Origin: Xenorhabdus mauleonii | Lineage (GTDB): Bacteria > Pseudomonadota > Gammaproteobacteria > Enterobacterales > Enterobacteriaceae | Direction of reading: 5' to 3' | DNA length: 64,000 bases | NCBI RefSeq assembly: GCF_900113945.1 | Contig: NZ_FORG01000015.1 | Coordinates: 1-64,000 of the forward strand | Part shown: piece by piece, positions 57,357 to 64,000 of the stretch | How positions within the stretch are numbered: the stretch's first letter is position 1 | Layout of the letters: each line of letters begins with the position of its first letter | The notes under the pieces: model-generated | The model's database searches: none | Told to the model about the DNA's origin: nothing | What the model saw: only the letters and a program-made list of their open reading frames with translations | Position numbers and translations under genes: made by a program

Positions 57357-58403
57357 TTAATATTGATCTCTGCTTTTTTCAAATGATGCCGGAACTGGAA
57401 AGTTTTCATCTAAAAATAAAATCAATTTATTTTTTACAGAAAAAAACTCTTTATCTGATAGAGCGGTTGAATCATTAAAGCAAATAAAGTTAAAGTTTTT
57501 CAGTTTAATTTCTTTAATCATTCGTTCTAATGAAAATGTGGATTCAATATTTTTAACTAAACCATCGTTATATTTTTGAGGATAAAATTGGCCTGCTGTT
57601 AAATTCCAATATCTATAAAGATATTGAGTAAGGTCATTATTAGAGCGGAATTTATTTTTTGAACAAATTGACATTTCTTTTTCATATTGAGCATGAACTT
57701 TAAGAATTTCTTCTTTTATATAAGGTTGTGGATGATGCCAATGTTCGAACCAAAAGTATTTTTTTATAAAATACTTTAATAAAAAATTTAATATGTTTCC
57801 AGTTAATCCATAGCTTTTATTAAAAAGATAGTGATTATTTAGCTGATTGGGTGATCTGATTTTATTTATTAATGATATATTATTGTTGATAGAATTAATC
57901 CAAGTATCGATTTCTTTTAATAATGAAAATAATCTTCCTCTAGGAAGGAATCCATGACATAAAAAATCAACTGGAAGATTTTTAATAAAAAACCTTTCTA
58001 TTGGTAGTTGTTTGAATATTATCATGTCATCATTTAAGTATATAAATTTATTTGACAAATCAGGTAGGTTTGCTAAGTTCATTTCAATTGATGATGAACT
58101 AAATGTTGGTAAATCCTCCTTATTAAAATAAAGTTCCTCATGTGTTACCAGCCTTATTTTCGGATTCGTCAAATTTAACCAATTTGGATAGTGCCCTTCA
58201 GTGATTAAAAATATCTTATTGTACCATGGGCAATTTTTTTCTATTGAGCGGAGAACATATTTTAATGTATCAAAATCTCTAAATCTAGCATTAGAATTTT
58301 CATCTATAGACGCTTTATTTGTGGAGTAGAGTCTTCGTCTCTTTTGCCAAAGAATATCATTGCCATCCACCCAAGGAAGTACAAAATCTATTTTAGTATT
58401 CAT
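57357..58403 (-). CDS. Stealth-family hexose-1-phosphate transferase
   Basis: 348 residues. The Stealth regions are clear: CR1 DFVLPWVDGND (6-16), CR2 from ARFRDFDTLKYVLRSIEKNCPW (39-60) with FLITEGHYPNW and YLNDDM (~122-127), CR3 HWHHPQPYIKE (220-230) and a weaker CR4. Known members (for example CpsY-type and meningococcal capsule polymerases) move sugar-1-phosphate from a nucleotide sugar, leaving a phosphodiester bond. Here it would place a sugar phosphate in the O-unit. Donor not readable. Confidence 0.82.
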   Translation of the reverse strand: MNTKIDFVLPWVDGNDILWQKRRRLYSTNKASIDENSNARFRDFDTLKYVLRSIEKNCPWYNKIFLITEGHYPNWLNLTNPKIRLVTHEELYFNKEDLPTFSSSSIEMNLANLPDLSNKFIYLNDDMIIFKQLPIERFFIKNLPVDFLCHGFLPRGRLFSLLKEIDTWINSINNNISLINKIRSPNQLNNHYLFNKSYGLTGNILNFLLKYFIKKYFWFEHWHHPQPYIKEEILKVHAQYEKEMSICSKNKFRSNNDLTQYLYRYWNLTAGQFYPQKYNDGLVKNIESTFSLERMIKEIKLKNFNFICFNDSTALSDKEFFSVKNKLILFLDENFPVPASFEKSRDQY

Positions 58404-58422
58404 TATCGCCTTGTTAAAAAAA

Positions 58423-59640
58423 TCAATTATTTTTTGCTACTGGATCTTTAATCCAAAATCCATCTTTATCGACCTGAGATAGTAATGTTCGATAGTGTTT
58501 ATCACTGTAGTCAATAGTCATAATTGGAGATAAATATAATGGCCGCCACATTTCACCAAGTAATACCTGTCTTCTGTAACCGTACAAAGAATCCACCATA
58601 AAATTAATACTAAATATGACTATCAGGCCATAGATGTAACTTATTTTAAAACTATTTAATTTTAATAAATAAAAAATAATAAGAAATGTAGGTAAGATAG
58701 AAAAACGAGTAAATATTGTAAATGAAAAGTGAGTTAATAATAAAAATATAGATAACCAGAAAATAATATTTCTTTCCATATTGAGGGAGGGTGTAAGTTT
58801 TCTTTTTGAAAAAAAGGAGAAAAAAAACAGCATTAAAAAAAATGGGACTTGATTAATTATAATCCTTATTTTTCCATATATATTTTTGTCTTCACCTGAA
58901 GACCACTTCCCATTTATATAAGAATGCCCATATTGGATATGGTTGGAAATTATTTCAAATATAATATAACTATATGAAGATAAAATAAAACTTATTATGC
59001 ATATAAAAAAAAATGAAATCCGCTTTATTTTTATTATTCTAGATGAAAAAAATGGAAGTATAAAAAACAACATGCTAAAATGCAATAAGATACTAATTAA
59101 AAAGAGTATTATAAACGTTGTTTTTTTCTTATTTGTTATATAGTGGCTAAATGCATAAATTACTATAGATATGGCTAGCCCATACCTGAGTCCTGAAGCG
59201 ATAGTAAAATAATTTATATTAAGTAAAATTATTACATGGGAAAGAATATATTTTTCATATGATATACTTATACGTTGGTTTTTAATCAATAAAGAAAAAG
59301 ATAACAAAATCAATAAGGTTGAGAGAAATACAACACTTCCGGGTATAAAATAAAACGGTAAATTCAACGCATGAAAAAGGGCAAAATAAACATGCAATAG
59401 GAAGTCTTTTTCAGTAAATGATAAGTGAGAAATGTTAAGAAATGAATTATAGTGCCTATATAGATCTCCTAATGGTGGTATATATATAAATATATACGCA
59501 AAAAAAAAGGATATTATTATATAGGATAATAAGTTATTTTTTTTTGAATTTAAAGAAATGATTGATAAGACAAATCCTATAATTGGGATAAGAAAAAAAC
59601 ACAATAAAGAAACAATGGATTTTTTGCTTATTGAAAACAT
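58423..59640 (-). CDS. wzy: O-antigen polymerase-like membrane protein (Wzy candidate)
   Basis: 405 residues from the ATG at 59640, which has AGGTG 7 bp upstream. A GTG at 59649 adds three residues. It has about eleven membrane segments and a large hydrophilic loop near residues 215-260 (the HSYINGKWSSGEDKNIYGKIRIII part). This EpsG/Wzy layout joins O-units on the periplasmic side. Wzy proteins share little sequence, so the call rests on topology and on its place between licD and the Stealth gene in a Wzx-containing block. Confidence 0.72.
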   Translation of the reverse strand: MFSISKKSIVSLLCFFLIPIIGFVLSIISLNSKKNNLLSYIIISFFFAYIFIYIPPLGDLYRHYNSFLNISHLSFTEKDFLLHVYFALFHALNLPFYFIPGSVVFLSTLLILLSFSLLIKNQRISISYEKYILSHVIILLNINYFTIASGLRYGLAISIVIYAFSHYITNKKKTTFIILFLISILLHFSMLFFILPFFSSRIIKIKRISFFFICIISFILSSYSYIIFEIISNHIQYGHSYINGKWSSGEDKNIYGKIRIIINQVPFFLMLFFFSFFSKRKLTPSLNMERNIIFWLSIFLLLTHFSFTIFTRFSILPTFLIIFYLLKLNSFKISYIYGLIVIFSINFMVDSLYGYRRQVLLGEMWRPLYLSPIMTIDYSDKHYRTLLSQVDKDGFWIKDPVAKNN

Positions 59641-59645
59641 ATTTA

Positions 59646-60374
59646 TCACCTAATATTTTTATATATTTTCTTTTTTGCAACCATTTCTTCTTGAGGGAAT
59701 ACATAATAATTATTAGCTTCAAGTAGGTAATCAAAAGAAGGGTTAGGTTTCATAAATGAATCCCCATAATTGTTTTTAAGATACTCTTCTGTATTATAAG
59801 GAATAATTAATTCGCTATTTGAAAAATTAATTTTCTTAAATTTAGATATAGGATTAGTAACTTTTATGATAGAATAATTGCCTTTATACAGCCCATTATC
59901 TATATATGGGAAATAATAACACGATGCTATTAATTGTTGATTGGAGTTATTATTGTCAATTGTATAATAGAATATATCAATCGTTACTCCATTAAATATA
60001 TATGTATGTTGAATTATTTCATTATCATCTGAATGCGTTAGAGGAGTATATTCATAAAGTAATCTGAAATTGTTTTTTTCTAGTGCTTTTTTTACTTTAT
60101 CTTTATCTTTAAGATAACACCCAAAGTCCAAATCTAAATCATATTCTATAATTTTATTTTCCCTATATGCACCAAGTAGTGTACCAAAATCTAACCAAAT
60201 AACTATATTATTATTTTTTATAATATTACTTATTTTTTGTAAAATAATATCAGAGTTTTCTTTTAGTGCTTGATTTCTTTTTTTATTTTTATGATTTGAA
60301 TATAATTTATATAATGGTTTTAAAAGGAATTTGTTTTTCAGGTTTTTACCTATTGTCACGATTAATTCAGGCAT
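59646..60374 (-). CDS. licD: LicD-family phosphocholine transferase
   Basis: 242 residues. The LicD core is IWLDFGTLLGAYRENKIIEYDLDLDFG-type (around residues 59-85, with Asp79, Asp81 and Asp83), and ITPHTYIFNGVTIDIFYY-type sequence follows. LicD enzymes move phosphocholine from CDP-choline to a sugar of LPS or teichoic acid. Fukutin-like proteins with other donors share the fold, but licA, licB and licC in the same block support choline. It lies 13 bp after wzx. Confidence 0.82.
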   Translation of the reverse strand: MPELIVTIGKNLKNKFLLKPLYKLYSNHKNKKRNQALKENSDIILQKISNIIKNNNIVIWLDFGTLLGAYRENKIIEYDLDLDFGCYLKDKDKVKKALEKNNFRLLYEYTPLTHSDDNEIIQHTYIFNGVTIDIFYYTIDNNNSNQQLIASCYYFPYIDNGLYKGNYSIIKVTNPISKFKKINFSNSELIIPYNTEEYLKNNYGDSFMKPNPSFDYLLEANNYYVFPQEEMVAKKKIYKNIR

Positions 60375-60387
60375 TATATTCTCTAAC

Positions 60388-61629
60388 CTACTTTAGTTTA
60401 TGGTGTTTTTTACAAAAAAGGAATAATCTAAGAAATAAAGTTATAACATCAGTTATTATTACGCTGTAAATTATGTTCTGTATGCTAATTTTATCCATAA
60501 TATAAAAAACACATATCAATATAAAATATATTATTGAACCAATTATAACAGTAAAATTAGCCAGTTGTGGAGAACCAATGGTTGCGAAAGCTGGATATCC
60601 CCAAAGTATAGAAACAACATTAATTGGAATAAGAAATAAAAATAGGTCAAAATAATCCGAAGCTAATAGATAGTTTTTACCAAAAATTATAACTATGATT
60701 TGTTGAGAATAGAATGAGACGGTATAACAACATAGAATGGATATTGTAAGCAGTGCTAATGTGATATTAATTAATGTTTTTATGTTTTTTGTTCTAGCTA
60801 AATATGGATATAATGAGTTTGTAATCGGTGACATGCTGCTTATTGCTGCGTTATATAGTTTTTCAGCAGAGCCATATAATGCTGCATACTTTAATCCGAT
60901 AAATGTACCTATTATTATAGAATTTAATGATGTAGATAAGGTCACTGATATTCTTGAAATAAAAAAACCAAAACTATTCTTTAGTTCTGACTTTAGAAGT
61001 TTTCTATTTGGATAGGAAATGTGGTAACCTTCTTTTTTATATAAGAACAAATAAATAACAGAACACATGAAGTTGCTTATCATGAATGATAATAAATAAA
61101 TGTTAATGCTTTGTTTTATTTCAAATAAAATAAAAATGAATATAACATTCATTGATTTTGCAACGATAACTGCAATCGTTATATTTCTCATTTTTTCTAT
61201 GCCTTGAAAAAACCAAGGAATTTGAAAGGATTGAAAAAAAATTATTAATGAGATTAAAGTGTATGAAATTTTGTTTAATAATGGATTCTTTTGAACATAT
61301 TCAAAAAAAAGGATGATACCTATGATTGATATCAATGATAGAAAAATTTTAATTATAAAAATTGCGCCTACATATTGGCTAATTCTTTCTTTTTCATCTC
61401 TTAAGTTTACTATATTATACGGGGCAGATAAACCGAACCCAAAATCTGTTATCATAAATGAGATAGAGAAGGCTGATATTAATATTATATATAGGCCAAA
61501 CTCTTCGATAGAAAGATTTCTAGAAAGAAAAGGTAATAAAATTAATGGCAACCCTAATTCTAGCAATTTAATTAAGAACAAAAAAATACTATTTTTGAAG
61601 ACTGGGTGTTCTAACATGTATTTTAGCAT
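60388..61629 (-). CDS. wzx: O-unit flippase Wzx
   Basis: 413 residues with about twelve membrane segments. LPLILLPFLSRNLSIEEFGLYIIL at the N-terminus and FGFGLSAPYNIVNLRDEKERI are typical of the polysaccharide flippase family (PST). It moves lipid-linked O-units across the inner membrane for Wzy and WaaL. It is the first of the wzx-licD-wzy-Stealth-GT2-epimerase series. A run of four ATTTTTT units lies ~115-140 bp upstream, in the gap to licA. Confidence 0.85.
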   Translation of the reverse strand: MLKYMLEHPVFKNSIFLFLIKLLELGLPLILLPFLSRNLSIEEFGLYIILISAFSISFMITDFGFGLSAPYNIVNLRDEKERISQYVGAIFIIKIFLSLISIIGIILFFEYVQKNPLLNKISYTLISLIIFFQSFQIPWFFQGIEKMRNITIAVIVAKSMNVIFIFILFEIKQSINIYLLSFMISNFMCSVIYLFLYKKEGYHISYPNRKLLKSELKNSFGFFISRISVTLSTSLNSIIIGTFIGLKYAALYGSAEKLYNAAISSMSPITNSLYPYLARTKNIKTLINITLALLTISILCCYTVSFYSQQIIVIIFGKNYLLASDYFDLFLFLIPINVVSILWGYPAFATIGSPQLANFTVIIGSIIYFILICVFYIMDKISIQNIIYSVIITDVITLFLRLFLFCKKHHKLK

Positions 61630-61743
61630 ATTTTCTTAAAAAATGGTTTTTTGTGTTTATATTTCATATGGAAATAGCATTAGATATTTTGTTGAATTGT
61701 ACTTGTTTTTCACAGCCAATATAAAAATATATGGGAGTTAATT

Positions 61744-61771
61744 ATTTTTTATTTTTTATTTTTTATTTTTT
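61744..61771. repeat. Short tandem repeat, four ATTTTTT units
   Basis: ATTTTTT starts at 61744, 61751, 61758 and 61765, four exact units. It lies upstream of wzx and downstream of licA (stretch 61630-62074, no gene). A heptamer repeat here could change length by slippage, as the lic tetramers of Haemophilus do inside licA. Confidence 0.9.
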
Positions 61772-61923
61772 ACAGATGAGCTAATGGCTAATGTATACGC
61801 AGTAAACTTGAAGATGCATGAGAGGGTATGATTCATGCTATTGATTTTTAATTATTAATTTTAAAATCAAACCAGCACCTTGAAGTTAAATGAGTATATT
61901 TTAATTCTTTATACAACTTCTCG

Positions 61924-61963
61924 TCTCGTAAAGCACAAAATGTTCTCGTAAAGCACAAAATGT
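61924..61963. repeat. Perfect 20-bp tandem duplication between wzx and licA
   Basis: The unit TCTCGTAAAGCACAAAATGT at 61924-61943 is repeated exactly at 61944-61963. No reading frame uses it. It could be a small duplication left by a mobile element or a binding site pair. Confidence 0.95.
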
Positions 61964-62074
61964 ATCCTACCTATTATGAATTAAAAACCGTTATTGCCTA
62001 TGGAAGTTAATAGTTTGATTTTTATATTCCAATCAAAACTATTTTGATCTTGCTGTTTAATGTAGAGTTACAGT

Positions 62075-62959
62075 TTATTTGCATGCATTATATGTTTTTT
62101 TATGTTCTTTTATTTGCCTCAAACAGTTTTGATATCGTTTAATTCCATAGTTGCCAAATAATTTTTCATCTTTTTCTTTCAATAAAGTCCATATTGACCA
62201 TAAAAAGTTCTGACATATTCTAAAAATAAGAATTTTTTCATCAATTTTACTCTTGTTATATTCTCTTTCTACAAAATATTCAGATAAAAATATTTCTTGT
62301 TTGAGTTTTCCTATGCCAGATTCTTCAAAAATGGCTGCAATATCCCACATTGGATCATTCATTCCTGAATATTCCCAATCGATTAGATAATATTTTTCAT
62401 GGGTTTTTATAAAATTTTCTGGGACAGGGTCGTTATGACAAGGAGATGTGTTTATCCCTATTCTAGCTAATTTTTTCTGTAATGAAAAAAAATAATCTTC
62501 AGTTTCTTTGAAGTTTGGATAACTTATTTCAATGTTATTAAGTTGTTTAATGTATCTATTATATTCTTCAAATACATTGAAAGTGTTTTTAAAAATAATA
62601 TCTGATAAATGTAACTTAGATAGTATCTTTGCAATATTTAATAAATTTTCATCACGGGATAATGTTTGAGGAGATAAAGTTTCGCTGTTTTCTAAATATT
62701 TAGTGATCTTTATACCTGAATCAAGGCTATAATAGTATAGCTTAGGGTTTATATCTATAAGTGTTGCGAGTTGGCAATTATATTTTTCATTGACTCGGTT
62801 GATTATTTTCCCTGTGTTGTTTCCTGGGATTCGTAGAACAACTTTTTTCTGCTTTGTCTCACAGTAATAATTAACATTTGTCATTCCGCCAATTCGTTCT
62901 ATTTTTTTTACTTTTTCTTTTATGAGGGGTTCTATAATTTTTTTTATGTCTTCGAACAT
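62075..62959 (-). CDS. licA: Choline kinase LicA
   Basis: 294 residues, APH/choline kinase fold. It phosphorylates choline with ATP, the first step to CDP-choline. The catalytic loop CHNDPVPENF (His175, Asp177, Asn182) and the metal site LIDWEYSGMNDPMWDIA (Asp194) are typical of LicA. No CAAT-type repeat is present at the 5' end, so the slippage switch of Haemophilus licA is missing here. Upstream lies the edge of a decayed ISAs1 copy, ~220 bp away. The gap 62960-63178 is AT-rich with no gene. Confidence 0.87.
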   Translation of the reverse strand: MFEDIKKIIEPLIKEKVKKIERIGGMTNVNYYCETKQKKVVLRIPGNNTGKIINRVNEKYNCQLATLIDINPKLYYYSLDSGIKITKYLENSETLSPQTLSRDENLLNIAKILSKLHLSDIIFKNTFNVFEEYNRYIKQLNNIEISYPNFKETEDYFFSLQKKLARIGINTSPCHNDPVPENFIKTHEKYYLIDWEYSGMNDPMWDIAAIFEESGIGKLKQEIFLSEYFVEREYNKSKIDEKILIFRICQNFLWSIWTLLKEKDEKLFGNYGIKRYQNCLRQIKEHKKTYNACK

Positions 62960-63178
62960 AATATATAATGTCTTTTTTAATAAAAAATATATGAATTTAA
63001 TTTTTAAGTAGTGCTTTAAAAATTTAATAAAAATAACCTTCCATGAGCTAATCTGCTTCTTTTAATTCAAGCTATATTTGAAAAATATTACAAATATAAA
63101 TAATTTTTAATAAAAGTGAAGCATTTGATTTACTCCTCTTTAATTCCTTCTTATGCATAGAATTGTGAGTAGCATTAC

Positions 63179-64000
63179 CAGGGCAAGAGCGTGAATGTTT
63201 ATTTTTTGCCTAATACATTAAATCCGGAGGCTAATACCTTATCTAAATAGCCAATATCCATACTGGCAATTCTCCGTTTTCGGCGAATACTGGCTTTTTT
63301 GGTCGTTTCTGCCCGAAGCAGATTCAGGCTCAAATGGCGCATACATGCTAACATCTCCGCTGATCTTCCCCGGTGGATCTGGTAATTATCTTCTTTCATT
63401 GAAACATCCAGCACCCTATGTACCCGGTTTTCTATTCCCCAGTGTGTCCCCGCACTGCGCTTGCAAACTCGGCTGTGCTGAGTTCTGTTGAACTGATATG
63501 ATAACGGTAGTCCAGTGGTTCTTTGCTTTTATTATCCTTCGGTAACCCATTACCACGCCAATGCTTTTTAAATTTTCCCACTCTGGAAATTGGGCAATTA
63601 GCTCTCCTGCCGGTAAGACGTGGTATTTACGCGCTTCGGTGCGCCCATGACCTTGTTCTCGCGTGACATTTTCAGTATTGCTGACCAGCTGATACTTGGG
63701 ATGATAAAGCTTGCTTTACAGCCCGATACAAGGTCTCCTGATTACCTTTAACCGCCAGAAGATTGTTTCCTTCCTGTTGAATAACACATTCGGCAATTTT
63801 AGTCTGACACCCCATCGCATCAATGGACACCAGACACCCTTTGATGTCCAGCAAGTTAATCAGTTTAGGGATCGCGGTAATTTCATTGGATTTTTTGTCC
63901 GTTTTCAATTGTCCCATGACAACCCCATTTTGGGTGGTAAACGCACTGACCATATGAATAGTCGACCGTCTGTTATTTCGGTCACAAGAGCCCCGCAGCA
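63179..64000 (-). mobile_element. Decayed ISAs1-family element, runs off the window
   Basis: The end CAGGGCAAGAGCGTGAATGTTTA at 63179 resembles the left end of the intact copy at 54196 (CAGGGCAACCGCATGAGTGTTTA). The transposase inside is broken by frameshifts. Orientation is the same as the intact copy. The other end is outside the window. Confidence 0.7.
63199..64000 (-). pseudogene. Frameshifted ISAs1-family transposase (partial)
   Basis: Pieces of the transposase appear in different frames: IDAMGCQTKIAECVIQ (63672-63953 region), then GHGRTEARKYHVL, GVVMGYRR, PLDYRYHISSTELSTAEFASAVRGH and finally LDVSMKEDNYQIHRG with the C-terminus (63199-63414). At least three frameshifts separate them. 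By eye it matches the intact copy in the window at roughly half to two thirds of positions, so it is a different member of the family, not a recent duplicate. Confidence 0.8.

Noticed and set aside
62960-63178. JUMPstart/ops element before the O-antigen genes.
   Set aside because: No GGCGGTAGC-type word is seen here or upstream of licB.
54196-64000. Composite transposon carrying the O-antigen module.
   Set aside because: The two ISAs1 copies differ in sequence, the outer one is decayed, and no target duplication frames the block.

Overview
The window looks like the chromosome of a gammaproteobacterium of the Morganellaceae, closest in layout to Xenorhabdus, Photorhabdus and Proteus. The reasons are the enterobacterial gene order yicC|rph-pyrE, slmA-dut-coaBC, radC, rpmBG, the lipopolysaccharide core genes, kbl-tdh, envC, secB-gpsA-cysE; the ERIC-type repeats; the core genes waaE, wabG and waaQ; and the O-antigen block beside cysE. 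The genus is inferred from memory of these features and was not checked by a search.

Positions 1-7,000 hold the end of a type VI secretion (T6SS) locus: the 3' end of tssF, vgrG, a DUF4123 adaptor, a large cargo protein with a caspase-like His/Cys pair, a small membrane protein that is probably its immunity partner, a helical T6SS-associated protein, a free PAAR tip and a TPR membrane protein. The adaptor, cargo and membrane protein are joined by ATGA stop/start overlaps. Positions ~7,010-14,590 are a P4-like satellite integrated next to yicC. It has replication iterons (TGTTCACC), an alpha-type primase-helicase, an Ash/Icd-like gene, an AntA/AntB antirepressor, an AlpA-like regulator, an unknown gene, a 10-bp tandem repeat and a P4-type integrase. 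No structural or capsid-sizing genes are seen.

Positions 14,593-21,431 are housekeeping genes (yicC, rph, pyrE with an attenuator, slmA, dut, coaBC, radC, rpmB, rpmG). From 21,550 to 41,518 lies the LPS core region: outer-core glycosyltransferases, waaL, mutM, coaD, waaE, waaA, wabG, waaQ, a polysaccharide-deacetylase-like gene, waaC, waaF and hldD. Then come kbl-tdh, yibQ-envC, yibN, secB-gpsA-cysE and trmL. The grxC and gpmI genes found here in E. coli are missing.

Positions 50,594-63,178 hold an AT-rich O-antigen block, all on the minus strand. It carries Wzx, Wzy, a Stealth-family sugar-phosphate transferase, a GT2 enzyme, an SDR epimerase, an EptA-like phosphoethanolamine transferase, and a full phosphocholine set: licA (kinase), licB (choline uptake), licC (cytidylyltransferase) and licD (transferase). 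The lic genes are split between two ends of the block, with an intact ISAs1-family element between them and a decayed relative at the outer edge. The most notable reading is an O-antigen decorated through phosphodiester bonds, with phosphocholine and possibly a sugar phosphate and phosphoethanolamine. The second is the T6SS cargo with the His/Cys pair.
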